Assembly (NCBI RefSeq): GCF_004135285.1
Contig: NZ_CP035494.1
Span: 682,001-746,000, forward strand
Length of the DNA stretch: 64,000 bases
Origin: Microbacterium protaetiae
Lineage (GTDB): Bacteria; Actinomycetota; Actinomycetes; Actinomycetales; Microbacteriaceae
Direction of reading: 5' to 3'
The position numbers and the translations under genes are program-made. Positions 15,827 to 24,750 of this stretch are shown piece by piece. Position 1 is the stretch's first letter. The number at the start of each line of letters is the position of its first letter. A model generated the notes under the pieces. It was not told where the DNA came from, searched no databases, and was given only the letters and a program-made list of their open reading frames with translations.

Positions 15827-17343
15827 TCATTCCTCACGTCGACCGTGAACCGCTCGAACCGCGCTATCGTCTCTTCGGCCCCGTACCGGCCGGCGGCGAA
15901 CAAGGAGAGGGATGCCCCGACCCAATGCCCCTCGACAGCGTGGAATCCCGGGTCGACGTCGATGATGCCCTGCGCCGTCGTCAGCTGCACCCGCACGCGG
16001 GCCTGGGCGTCGACGGCGACGGCGACGTGCACGCGCGGCTCGCTCAGCGGCACCGCCGCCACGACGCGTTCGTGCTGCTCGTCTGCCCCACGCACCGCGA
16101 CGACGGCCTCGACCCCTTCGGCGGTGCGCCGCAGTCCGGCCCAGGCGTAGGCACGGCCGAGCACGGCCAGCCCGGCGCGGCCGCCGGGGGCTGCGGCATC
16201 CCAGGTGATGTCGACGGCGGCCGTGCACGGCTGGCCGGGGAGGGCCTGGGAGAGCACGGTGGGAAGAGTGCGGATGCTGCCCCCGTCACAGCCGCCACGC
16301 AGTGCGAGCCCCGGCCCGGTGCCGAGCACGACCCCGGGGTCGGGGTCTGCCTCCCACTGCCAGTGGATGCCCGGGCGCCCCTGTGCGAAGTCATCGGAGC
16401 GCGCGAGAGTGCGGGCGCCCTGCAAGCGGCCCCGGGGCGAGCGGTGCGCGAGCACCGGCTGCGCCGGCCCGCCGTCGACGGCCGCGCCCATGAGCGGCCA
16501 GCCGTCATCGCCCCACGCCATCGGCTGCAGGTGCAGCACCCGGCCATACACCCCGCGGTCCTGAAAATGCAGAAACCAGTCGCCCCCGGCGCCGTCGTCG
16601 ACCCAGGCGCCCTGGTGCGGACCGTTGACCGGGCTCTCGCCCTGCGCCAGCACGACGCGATGTTCGTACGGGCCGTACGGGGTGTCGGAACGGAATACCG
16701 TCTGCCACCCGGTGGCCACGCCACCGGCGGGTGCGAAGATCCAGTACGCGCCGTCGCGTTTGTAGAACTTGGGGCCCTCCAGCGTGGTGAACCCCTCGAG
16801 CGCGTCGCCGTCGATGACGTCGACGGCAGAGCCCGCGGGATGCCGCAGCCCGGCATCGACCGGAACGACGGTGAGCACGTTCTTGCGGCCCGCGCGCGAA
16901 CGCGCCCAACCGTGCACGAGATACGCAGCGCCGTCGTCGTCCCACAGCGGGCACGGGTCAATGATCCCGAGTCCGGGCAGCAGCAGGTGCGGGGCCGACC
17001 AGGGGCCGGCCGCGTCCTCGGCAGTGACGACGAACACGCCCTGATCGGGGTCGGGATACACCACGACGAACCGGCCGTCGTGATGACGGATCGATGGCGC
17101 CCACACGCCGCCGCCGTGCCGCGGCAGCGCGAACCACGCAGCGGGCTCGTTGCGCTCGAGCGCATAGCCGATGCGCTCCCACGTGACCAGATCGTTCGAG
17201 GCGAAGATCGGCAGACCGGGGGCGCGATGAAAGCTCGATGCGACGAGGTAGAACCGGTCTCCCACGCGGATGGCATCGGGATCCGGCACATCGGCATCGA
17301 TGATCGGGTTGCGATACATGCTCGCTTCGGCGACGAGTTCCAT
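15823..17343 (-). CDS. GH43 family glycosidase (beta-xylosidase / arabinofuranosidase type), intracellular
   Basis: 506 residues. The N-terminal five-bladed propeller has the catalytic base Asp in ADVPDPDAI, the pKa-modulating Asp in IIDPCPLWDDD and the acid Glu in TLEGPKFYKRD. From about residue 310 a second beta-sandwich follows (IHWQWEADPDPG), as in the GH43 C-terminal concanavalin-like domain. There is no signal peptide, so it acts on imported arabinan, galactan or xylan-type oligomers. The start at 17343 (MELVAEASMYRN) lies 7 bases after the -10 box, suggesting a leaderless mRNA; MYRNPI at 17319 is the alternative. It is the first gene of a five-gene operon. Confidence 0.88.
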   Translation of the reverse strand: MELVAEASMYRNPIIDADVPDPDAIRVGDRFYLVASSFHRAPGLPIFASNDLVTWERIGYALERNEPAAWFALPRHGGGVWAPSIRHHDGRFVVVYPDPDQGVFVVTAEDAAGPWSAPHLLLPGLGIIDPCPLWDDDGAAYLVHGWARSRAGRKNVLTVVPVDAGLRHPAGSAVDVIDGDALEGFTTLEGPKFYKRDGAYWIFAPAGGVATGWQTVFRSDTPYGPYEHRVVLAQGESPVNGPHQGAWVDDGAGGDWFLHFQDRGVYGRVLHLQPMAWGDDGWPLMGAAVDGGPAQPVLAHRSPRGRLQGARTLARSDDFAQGRPGIHWQWEADPDPGVVLGTGPGLALRGGCDGGSIRTLPTVLSQALPGQPCTAAVDITWDAAAPGGRAGLAVLGRAYAWAGLRRTAEGVEAVVAVRGADEQHERVVAAVPLSEPRVHVAVAVDAQARVRVQLTTAQGIIDVDPGFHAVEGHWVGASLSLFAAGRYGAEETIARFERFTVDVRNE

Positions 17344-17350
17344 CGCTTTC

Positions 17351-17379
17351 AGCCTAGGTGAGAAACCGGTTCCTGTCCA
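17351..17379 (-). promoter_or_regulatory. Promoter with embedded LacI operator for the GH43 operon
   Basis: Read on the minus strand: TGGACA (17379-17374), a 17-base spacer and TAGGCT (17356-17351). The operator GGAACCGGTTTC (17362-17373) fills the spacer. Transcription would start at or next to the ATG at 17343, so the mRNA may be leaderless. The core CCGG matches the site at 4928-4939. Confidence 0.55.
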
Positions 17380-17499
17380 TTTGCGCCGCGCCGTCACGCA
17401 CCGCTCGCACGCGAGTTCTGAGGGTGGATCAGCACCTCGACCAGGCCCGCACCACCGGCCTGGATGCCTCGCAGGGTATTCGGCGCGAATGCAGTTTCT

Positions 17500-18564
17500 T
17501 TACGAACGCGGGCCGGGCGTGGGTGCGGGACCGGTGGAGTGACGGATGAGCAGTGCGGTGCTCAGACGTTGTTGATGCGGGTGCCCCGCGCCCGAGCCGG
17601 CGATCGCCTCGATGAGATACTCGGCGGCCAGACGGCCCTTGGTCGCGATGGGCTGGCGGATCGTGGTGAGCGTTGGGGTCGTCCAGCTCGACTCGGTGAG
17701 ATCGTCGAAGCCCGAGACGGAGAGATCATCTGGGACGACGAGACCCGCCTCGCGCGCCGCGTCGAGCACCCCGTAGGCGATGATGTCGCTGAATGCGACG
17801 ATTGCGGTCGGACGCTCAGGCAGTCCCCACAGCGTTTTGAACGCATCGGCGCCACCCGGCCGGGTGCACGGCACCTCGAGGATGGTAATGCCGTCGCTGT
17901 CGGGAGCGAGTCCCGCGGCCGCCAGAGCCCGTGTGGCACCCTGCATCCGCCGCAGAACGGGGCCCTTCCAATTTCGGTATCCGCCGTCGACCCCCGTCTC
18001 GAACGCGACGATAGCGATCCGGCGGTGTCCCTGACGAAGCAGGTGCTCGACGAGCTCCGCGATCCCCTCGCTTTCGTCGATATCGACACTCGGCACGCCT
18101 TCATGCCATTCGCTGTCAACGAGCACGAAAGGGATTCCGCGCTGCCGTAGCGCTGTGACCTCACCCCTGTCGTACTCCAGTCCCGAGACGATGAATCCGT
18201 CGACTGCCGCATACGGGATCGTCTTGAGCATGGACCCCCTCAACGGCGGTGCCAACAGGAGCGTGAAGCCCTCCTGGTAGCAGGTCTGCCCGATTCCCTG
18301 GAGGAACAGCGAGTAGTACGGGTTCTCGAGCACTTTGTCGAGTTGTTGTGGCAGGAGGAGTCCAAGGCTGTCGGTCCGGCGGGTGCGCAGCATCCGCGCA
18401 GCGGGATCCTGGCTGAAGCCAAGTTCGTCAGCGACACGGAGGATGCGCTGGAGTGTTGCATCCGACAGCTTCTTCGAGTCGTTGTACGCCAGGGAGACAG
18501 CTGACTTCGACACGCCGGCCTTGTGAGCAACGTCCTGCATAGTCGCACGGCGGCGCGCGGGCAT
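17500..18564 (-). CDS. LacI family regulator of the starch operon
   Basis: 354 residues from MPARRRATMQDVAHKAGVS. The ATG overlaps the upstream GH13 stop by one base (TGATG); a GTG three codons earlier lies within that gene. Helix-turn-helix MQDVAHKAGVSKSAVSLAYN, hinge FSQDPAARMLRT, effector domain with VSGFDDLTESSWTTPTLTTI. As the last gene of the maltodextrin operon it most likely represses it at the palindrome 26675-26693, responding to a malto-oligosaccharide (MalR-like role, inferred from context). Its base composition resembles the rest of the starch segment. Confidence 0.9.
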   Translation of the reverse strand: MPARRRATMQDVAHKAGVSKSAVSLAYNDSKKLSDATLQRILRVADELGFSQDPAARMLRTRRTDSLGLLLPQQLDKVLENPYYSLFLQGIGQTCYQEGFTLLLAPPLRGSMLKTIPYAAVDGFIVSGLEYDRGEVTALRQRGIPFVLVDSEWHEGVPSVDIDESEGIAELVEHLLRQGHRRIAIVAFETGVDGGYRNWKGPVLRRMQGATRALAAAGLAPDSDGITILEVPCTRPGGADAFKTLWGLPERPTAIVAFSDIIAYGVLDAAREAGLVVPDDLSVSGFDDLTESSWTTPTLTTIRQPIATKGRLAAEYLIEAIAGSGAGHPHQQRLSTALLIRHSTGPAPTPGPRS

Positions 18565-19889
18565 CAGGCGCACTCAATCACGAGATGCTGGCGCGGTCCT
18601 AGGACAAGCTCACCGACTCCCTCTGGCAGGTCATGGGTGTCAGGACGAAGCACAACGCCAGCACCCCGGTGCACAATGATCGCGGTGGACGCACCACCGA
18701 GCGTACGAATGACAAGCGCTGTATCGGGATCGAGGGCGGTCACCCACTGCGTCCCTCGGCGCAGCGTGGGGCTGCCGCTGCGCAGTCGAGCGAGATCCCG
18801 CAGCCCCTCAAACAAGGCCGCGTTCCATCGCGCGCGATCCCACACCATCCCAGCTCGGCATCCAGGGTCATTTTCCCCTGTCATGCCAACCTCGTCACCG
18901 TAGTACACCATCGGCACACCCTCAGCGGCGTACATCAGCGCGTATGCCAGGAGCGTCGCGTCGGCATCGCCACCATGTCGGGTGAGGACCCGTTCGGTGT
19001 CGTGGCTGCTCAGAAGGTTCAGCATCCCGGGGTGGAAGCCATGCGGGATCCGGGCCGAGAGGTCGTTCATCCCCGCAGCGAAATCCGCCGCGTCGAGAGT
19101 CCGGTCAGCGGTGAAGCCCAGGACCAAGTCCCGCAGCGTGTAGTTCATCGTGCCGTCCGCCGTGTCCCCCTGGAGCCACTGCTCCGGCTCGTGCCACTCC
19201 TCGGCGACGATGTATAGCTGCTCGTTGCGAGACTTCACCACGTCGCGGAACTGCCTCCAGAAAGTACGGTTGATGAAATATGGCACGTCGAGACGCCACC
19301 CGTCGATGCCCTGGTCGATCCAATAGCGTGCCACGTCGAAGTGATGCGCACGTACCTCCGGGTTATAGACGTTCCATTTGGGCAAGTAGTGACAGCCGGA
19401 ACACGTGCGGTAGTTCGGCTCCGGCGCAGCCACCACGGGGAAGCCTTCTACCGAGAACCAGTTCACGTAGGGCGACTCCGCCTCACGCGCGACGACGTCT
19501 TGGAAGGCAGGATGACCATCTCCGCAGTGATTGAGCACGGCATCGAGCACGACACGCATGCCACGTTCATGGCACTCCGAGAGTAGTCGGCGAAAGGTGC
19601 CGAGGTCTCCGAGGCGGTGGTCCACCGAGAAGTAGTCCACGGTGTCGTAGCGGTGGTTGGTCTGAGCTTCGAAGATTGGAGTGAGGTACAGGGCGTTGGC
19701 GCCTAGATCCTGGATGTGATCGAGATGGTCGATGATGCCCTGAAGATCGCCGCCGAAGAAGTTCTCAGGCGTAGGTTCCGAGTCCCATGGCACAGTATCG
19801 AGCGGATCAAGGGAGCGATCACCGTCGGCGAAGCGCTCGGGGAAGATCTGATAGAAGATGGCGTCGGCGAGCCAGTCTGGTGCGGTCAT
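18564..19889 (-). CDS. GH13 cyclomaltodextrinase / neopullulanase-like enzyme, intracellular
   Basis: 441 residues. GH13 regions: ALYLTPIFEAQTNHRYDT, DAVLNH, GWRLDVPYF with nucleophile Asp201, IVAEEWHE with acid/base Glu230, and LSSHDTER with the third acid. The start YQIFPERFADGD and the short catalytic domain fit the GH13_20-type maltodextrin-degrading group, but the N-terminal domain usual in that subfamily is missing. No signal peptide. It hydrolyses imported maltodextrins or cyclodextrins (inferred). It lies between the permease (6-base gap) and LacI. Plain alpha-glucosidase activity is possible. Confidence 0.87.
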   Translation of the reverse strand: MTAPDWLADAIFYQIFPERFADGDRSLDPLDTVPWDSEPTPENFFGGDLQGIIDHLDHIQDLGANALYLTPIFEAQTNHRYDTVDYFSVDHRLGDLGTFRRLLSECHERGMRVVLDAVLNHCGDGHPAFQDVVAREAESPYVNWFSVEGFPVVAAPEPNYRTCSGCHYLPKWNVYNPEVRAHHFDVARYWIDQGIDGWRLDVPYFINRTFWRQFRDVVKSRNEQLYIVAEEWHEPEQWLQGDTADGTMNYTLRDLVLGFTADRTLDAADFAAGMNDLSARIPHGFHPGMLNLLSSHDTERVLTRHGGDADATLLAYALMYAAEGVPMVYYGDEVGMTGENDPGCRAGMVWDRARWNAALFEGLRDLARLRSGSPTLRRGTQWVTALDPDTALVIRTLGGASTAIIVHRGAGVVLRPDTHDLPEGVGELVLGPRQHLVIECA

Positions 19890-19895
19890 CGGCGA

Positions 19896-20717
19896 TCAGT
19901 CTTTCAGTCCGGTGGTGGCGATGCCGCGCACGAGGGCGCGCTGGAAGAACAGGAAGACGACGATGCTCGGGATCGTCGCGGTGAGGGTACCGGCCATGAG
20001 GTAGTTCCAGCTCGTCCCATAGCGGCCGACGAAGGCAGACAGACCGATTTGGATCGTCCGAACGTCATCGGTGTTGGTCACCAACAGCGGCCAGAGGAAG
20101 TCGTTCCACGCGAAGAGAAAACTGAAAATCGCCAACGTCGCGAAGGCAGGTCGGGACAGCGGGACGATGATACGGAAGAAGGTCCCTGCTCGACTGCACC
20201 CGTCGATACGCGCCGCGTCGTCGAGCTCAACGGGGATCGACGAGAAGTACTGACGCAGGAGGATGATACCGAATACGTCGGCCATGCGGGGCACGATCAG
20301 GCCCGCATAGGAGTCGATCCATCCGAGATTCGCCACAATCGTGTAGGCGGGGATGATGGTCACGAACGTAGGGATCATCAGTGCCGCAAGGAGCACGACG
20401 AACAGCGTGTTGCGCAGCGGAAAGTGTAGCCGGGCGAACGCGTAGGCGGCAAGTGAGTCGAACACGAGATGGCCTCCGACGATGCCAATGGCCATCACGA
20501 TGCTGTTGAGGTAGTACTGCCCGAATGGCGCCGCCTGCCACGCATGGACATAGTTCTCCCAATGCCACGAGGTGGGAAGCACTGAGCTGTTGGTGTAGGT
20601 CTCTGCCCTGGATTGCAATGAGGTCGTGAACATCCATAGGAACGGCAAAATCACGACCGCCGACCCGATCAGCAGGATCGCGTGGCGTCCAACGCGCGTG
20701 GCGAGGGGCTGTCTCAT
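19896..20717 (-). CDS. Maltodextrin ABC transporter permease (MalG-like, CUT1)
   Basis: 273 residues from MRQPLATRVGRH; the ATG overlaps the preceding permease stop and follows GGGAGG. Six membrane segments; coupling loop DDAARIDGCSRAGTFFRIIVP; C-terminal FFFQRALVRGI-type ending (FLFFQRALVRGIATTGLKD) typical of MalG-type subunits. It pairs with the gene at 20714-21667. A longer upstream frame exists but is not coding. Substrate is inferred from the amylolytic neighbours. Confidence 0.9.
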   Translation of the reverse strand: MRQPLATRVGRHAILLIGSAVVILPFLWMFTTSLQSRAETYTNSSVLPTSWHWENYVHAWQAAPFGQYYLNSIVMAIGIVGGHLVFDSLAAYAFARLHFPLRNTLFVVLLAALMIPTFVTIIPAYTIVANLGWIDSYAGLIVPRMADVFGIILLRQYFSSIPVELDDAARIDGCSRAGTFFRIIVPLSRPAFATLAIFSFLFAWNDFLWPLLVTNTDDVRTIQIGLSAFVGRYGTSWNYLMAGTLTATIPSIVVFLFFQRALVRGIATTGLKD

Positions 20718-21667
20718 CGGTCCGCCCTCCCTGATCCGGATGCCCGCCACTGCACGAGCGTGACTCCGAGGACGAGCAGGAGCGTCACGAATGCTATCGC
20801 GGTACCGTAGCCGAAGTCGCCGATCCGGAAGGCTGTGCGGTAGGTGAACATGCCCAGCACTTCGGTGCCTCCGCGCGGCCCACCCCCAGTGAGGACGTAG
20901 ACGAGGTCGAACGCCTGAAAACTGGTGATCAAGGCCTGCACGACCACGAAGAAGGTCATCGGCGAAAGCAACGGCACTGTCACGTATCGCAACCGCTGCC
21001 AGAACGATGCTCCGTCCAGCTGGGCTGCCTCGTATACGCCGACTGGCAGCGCCTGCATCGCCGTAAGGTAAAGGACTGCGTTGAACCCGATGTTCTTCCA
21101 TACCGTGAGCAGAGTCAGCGCGCCGAGCGCGAGCCAGCGATCCTGGAGCCAGTCCGGACCGGCGATGCCGAACTGCGCAAGGACGGCATTGACGAAGCCG
21201 GCGGGATCGAGCATGTACTTCCACACAATGGCCGCGGCCACCGAGGAGGTCACCGCCGGGAGAAAATACACTCCCCGATAGAAGCCACGACCGCGCAGCG
21301 GTGCGTCCAGCAAGAGAGCGATCGCCAGGCCGGAGACGACCGACAGTACACAGACCCCCGTCGCGTAGACCGCCGTGACGAGGAGGCTGTTCCAGAACTC
21401 AGGGTCAGAGGCGAGCCGGACGTAGTTGTCGAGGCCAGCGAACTGCTTGACAGGGTCGAACCCGTTCCAGGAGGTGAGGCTGATGTATCCGGCATTGACG
21501 ATTGGATACAGGACGAATACACCAAGGATCAAAAGCGCAGGAGTCAGGAACGCCGCCGCTGTCAGCACCTGCTCCCTGTCCCAGCGTGCGTGCTTGCGCT
21601 CGGCGTACGGGGCCGGTCCGGCCGGTGCGTGGCGCCCCGGCCGGACCGTGCTGTGCATGATAGTCAA
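20714..21667 (-). CDS. Maltodextrin ABC transporter permease (MalF-like, CUT1)
   Basis: 317 residues, six membrane segments after a hydrophilic N-terminus (AAAFLTPALLILGVFVLYPIVNAGYISLTSWNGF). Coupling loop YEAAQLDGASFWQRLRYVTVP. The start may be MTIMHS (21667) or the second Met. It lies 12 bases after the binding-protein stop. There is no ATPase in the operon, so a shared MsmK/MsiK-type ATPase encoded elsewhere is needed. Confidence 0.9.
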   Translation of the reverse strand: MTIMHSTVRPGRHAPAGPAPYAERKHARWDREQVLTAAAFLTPALLILGVFVLYPIVNAGYISLTSWNGFDPVKQFAGLDNYVRLASDPEFWNSLLVTAVYATGVCVLSVVSGLAIALLLDAPLRGRGFYRGVYFLPAVTSSVAAAIVWKYMLDPAGFVNAVLAQFGIAGPDWLQDRWLALGALTLLTVWKNIGFNAVLYLTAMQALPVGVYEAAQLDGASFWQRLRYVTVPLLSPMTFFVVVQALITSFQAFDLVYVLTGGGPRGGTEVLGMFTYRTAFRIGDFGYGTAIAFVTLLLVLGVTLVQWRASGSGRADR

Positions 21668-21679
21668 TCGTGCACCCGT

Positions 21680-22954
21680 TCAGCCTTTGGCGATCACGTC
21701 GTTGACCGCGGCTTCCGCGGCGGCAAGTGCATCGTCGACACTGGACTCGCCCGCGAGAGCCTTCTCGATTTGCTGTGCGAACGCGAGTGAGATCTTCGGG
21801 TAGAGCGGGGTATTGGGCCGGGCGTGTGCATCGGCCATCTGCTCCACGAACGGTAGCAGACGGGGCTCGGTTGACTTCACCCAGTCGAGGTACTCGGACC
21901 CGGTTGCAACGGAGTCGAGCACCGGCAGCATACCCGTCGTCTCGCTCCAGCTAGTGACCTGCGCAGGCTGAAGGAACCACGTGAGGAAGTCCGCGGCGGC
22001 CTCGGTAGTGTCGTCCGAATTGTCGAAGACCATGGCCTGCTCGCCGCCAAGGTTGGTCGCCGGCACGCCATCCGCGGGATAGGGGGCCTTAGCCGCACCG
22101 AACTCGAACGGAGGATCAGGCGCCCAGATACCCACCATCCAGGAGCCCTCCTGAGCGGACCCCCCCTGACCCTTTTCGAACTCGCCCCACTTGGCGTACG
22201 GGCTGACGCCCGAGTTGATGAGGTCGACCCAGAACTGCAGTGCCTTCTTCCCTTCCGTAGTGTTGAAGGCCGCCGCAGAATTGTCGGACGAGAGGAATTC
22301 ACCTCCCGCCTGCCACAGGTTGACTTGGAAGTTCCACGTCAACCCCTCGCCGTTGTCGCCCGCCTCGGTATACAGGTCGTAGCCGGGCTTGCCCGTCGTT
22401 TGCAGAATCTTCTTACCGTCTGCCATCAACTCGTCCCATGTCGTCGGCGGGTCTTCTGGGTCAAGTCCGGCTTGTTCGAAAAGCGTCTTGTTGTACATGT
22501 AGGCGAGGTTGTTGGCGGAGACGGGGACGGACACCTGCTTGCCGGCAATAGTGCCGAACGAGGTGAGGGCCGGGTTCACATCCGAGAGGGTGCTCTCGGG
22601 GATGCTTCCCGCCAGATCTGCGAGCGTGCCGATCTGCGCGATCTGCGGAACCCAGACGAGATCGCCGATGGCGATGTCGGGGAGCGTTTTGGATGTCGCT
22701 GCCGCTCGCAGCTTGGTGAGGAAGTCGGCGTTCGGGACGTTGGACGTGGTGATCTTCACATCCGGGTGCGACGAGTTGTAGTCCTTGACCATCGCATCGA
22801 ACGTGTCGGCGTTAGTGCCGTCCCAATAGTGCCAGACTGACACCTCGATGGGACTCGAACCGCCCGCTTCGCCCCCGGACGATGTGCATCCGGAGATGCC
22901 CAACAGTCCGGCGGCGCCGGCTGCGGTGAGGACGAGGATTTTGCGGTGCATCAT
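21680..22954 (-). CDS. Maltodextrin-binding lipoprotein of the ABC importer
   Basis: 424 residues from MMHRKILVL, preceded by AAGGAG 3 bases before the ATG; an upstream in-frame start at 23017 would prepend residues with no signal function. Lipobox ISGC gives a mature Cys23. Family 1 binding-protein features: IEVSVWHYWDGTNADTFDAMVKDY, NLAYMYNKTLFEQAGLDPEDPPTTWDEL, GSWMVGIWAPDPPFEFG. It captures malto-oligosaccharides (inferred from flanking GH13 genes). It lies 60 bases downstream of the alpha-glucosidase. Confidence 0.9.
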   Translation of the reverse strand: MMHRKILVLTAAGAAGLLGISGCTSSGGEAGGSSPIEVSVWHYWDGTNADTFDAMVKDYNSSHPDVKITTSNVPNADFLTKLRAAATSKTLPDIAIGDLVWVPQIAQIGTLADLAGSIPESTLSDVNPALTSFGTIAGKQVSVPVSANNLAYMYNKTLFEQAGLDPEDPPTTWDELMADGKKILQTTGKPGYDLYTEAGDNGEGLTWNFQVNLWQAGGEFLSSDNSAAAFNTTEGKKALQFWVDLINSGVSPYAKWGEFEKGQGGSAQEGSWMVGIWAPDPPFEFGAAKAPYPADGVPATNLGGEQAMVFDNSDDTTEAAADFLTWFLQPAQVTSWSETTGMLPVLDSVATGSEYLDWVKSTEPRLLPFVEQMADAHARPNTPLYPKISLAFAQQIEKALAGESSVDDALAAAEAAVNDVIAKG

Positions 22955-23013
22955 TGCTCCTTGCTGTGTTTGGCGACGCTGGAGCGCCGGCGGGTGGTGA
23001 ACCAGGTGAGAAG

Positions 23014-24681
23014 TCATGAACGGCGCAGCCAGGTCGCCGAGTCAGGGGGGACGCAGCCAGGCGAATGCGGGGCCGTCGAGACCGTCTCGTCGACCGGGCC
23101 CCAACGGGACGGGATGATGAACGGCTCGGGCCCCAGGTTAACGACGCAAACGGCATCTGCCCGGGAAAAAGCGAGGACATCCCGCGGCGTATCGAGCCAT
23201 TGCAATGGTTCGCCCGCGGCGAATGTCTCTCGCCCGGCCAACAACTCGCGGTAGAGCGTGAGCATCGAGTGCGGATCCTCCTGCTGCCGGTCGCGAGCGA
23301 AGTCGCCGAACCAGGAGGGCTGGGGCAACCAGTTCATCGCCGGGTCGCCGCCAAAGCCGAAGGCTGGCGCCTCGGCCTGCCACGGCAGCGGGACACGGCA
23401 TCCGTCGCGCCCGAGCGTCGATCCTCCCGAACGATGCCAGATCGGGTCCTGACGGGCCTCGGCGGGAAGGTCAAGCACCTCGGGCAGCCCCAGTTCCTCC
23501 CCTTGATAGAGGTAGGCGCTGCCAGGAAGAGCAAAAAGCAACGCCGCAGCCGCGCGAGCGCGCCGCATCCCCGTGGCGACGTCGACGGGGCCGTTCTGTC
23601 GCGCGGCCGCGATCATGTCGGTAGGTGAGGGTGCGTCGAACGACTGCTGCTGTCCGTAGCGCGTCACCGCGCGGTGGACATCATGGTTCGCGAGCGTCCA
23701 TGCGGGCGCCCCGTCCCCGGTCTCCAACCCCCTGTCGATCGCCGCGCGCATCCGGGCTGCATCCCAGGGCTGGACGAGCAGGTCAAAACAGAACGCCTGG
23801 TGCAACTCGTCCCGGCGCAGATAGCGCGCGAGACTCTCAGCCGTGGGAACCCAGACTTCCCCCACGAAGAACTTCGGCTCTGGATACGCGTCCCCTAACC
23901 GGCGCCAAGCACGGTAGATCTCGTGCACCTCCGGCTGGTCCCACATCGCGGCGTTGTGACCGTTCCCGCCCGCGACGTGGTTATCGGGTAGCCCCTCGGC
24001 CTTCACATGGCCGTGTGCGACGTCGATGCGGAACCCGTCCACTCCCCGGTCGAACCAGAACCGAAGCACGTCAAGGAAGTATGCAGCAACTTCGGGATTA
24101 CGCCAGTTGAAGTCGGGCTGGCCAGCGTCGAAAGAGTGCAGGTACCACTGTCCCGGCGCCCCGTCCGACTCGACAACGCGTGTCCAGGCCGAACCGCCGA
24201 ACACGCTCTGCCAGTTGCCCGGAGGCTCTTCGCCCGCGGGGCCGCGGCCGTCACGGAACAGGAAACGCTCTCGCGCCTCACTGCCCGGCCCGGACGTGAG
24301 TGCCTCGCGGAACCACGGATGAGCGATGGAGCAGTGATTGGCAACCATATCCATCAGCACCCGCAGCCCAAGCCCGTGGGCCTCGGCGATCATCATGTCG
24401 AAGTCGGCGAGCGATCCGTAGCCAGGATCGATCGAGAAGTAGTCCTCGATGTCGTAGCCGTGGTCGCGCTGAGGCGAGACATAGCAGGGGTTCAGCCAAA
24501 CCGCATCGCAGCCCAGGCGCGCGATCTCCGGCAGGCCGGCGGTGAGCCCCGCGAGGTCACCGATTCCGTCTCCATCGCCGTCGCGGAACGAACGGAGGTA
24601 CACCTGGTACACAACCGCCTCCTCCCATGACCTGGGTGAAGCCATGTCAGTCCGCGCTAGATCCGTTCGACTAACGGTCAT
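23014..24681 (-). CDS. GH13 alpha-glucosidase, intracellular
   Basis: 555 residues from MTVSRTDL; ATG at 24681 follows AAGGAG at good spacing, and an upstream TTG is less likely. GH13 motifs: DMVANH, GFRIDVAHG with nucleophile Asp220, FFVGEVWV with acid/base Glu275, LANHDVHR with the third acid. N-terminal VVYQVYLRSFRDGDGDGIGDL and the QGEELGLPEV loop match the oligo-1,6-/alpha-1,4-glucosidase (AglA-like) group. No signal peptide. It converts imported maltodextrins to glucose. It lies 70 bases downstream of the secreted amylase. Confidence 0.9.
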   Translation of the reverse strand: MTVSRTDLARTDMASPRSWEEAVVYQVYLRSFRDGDGDGIGDLAGLTAGLPEIARLGCDAVWLNPCYVSPQRDHGYDIEDYFSIDPGYGSLADFDMMIAEAHGLGLRVLMDMVANHCSIAHPWFREALTSGPGSEARERFLFRDGRGPAGEEPPGNWQSVFGGSAWTRVVESDGAPGQWYLHSFDAGQPDFNWRNPEVAAYFLDVLRFWFDRGVDGFRIDVAHGHVKAEGLPDNHVAGGNGHNAAMWDQPEVHEIYRAWRRLGDAYPEPKFFVGEVWVPTAESLARYLRRDELHQAFCFDLLVQPWDAARMRAAIDRGLETGDGAPAWTLANHDVHRAVTRYGQQQSFDAPSPTDMIAAARQNGPVDVATGMRRARAAAALLFALPGSAYLYQGEELGLPEVLDLPAEARQDPIWHRSGGSTLGRDGCRVPLPWQAEAPAFGFGGDPAMNWLPQPSWFGDFARDRQQEDPHSMLTLYRELLAGRETFAAGEPLQWLDTPRDVLAFSRADAVCVVNLGPEPFIIPSRWGPVDETVSTAPHSPGCVPPDSATWLRRS

Positions 24682-24750
24682 TCCTTGCTCCTTCAATGGG
24701 GAAATCCGGGCGGTGTCATGGCGGCCGCACCGCCCGGACCTCGATTGCCG

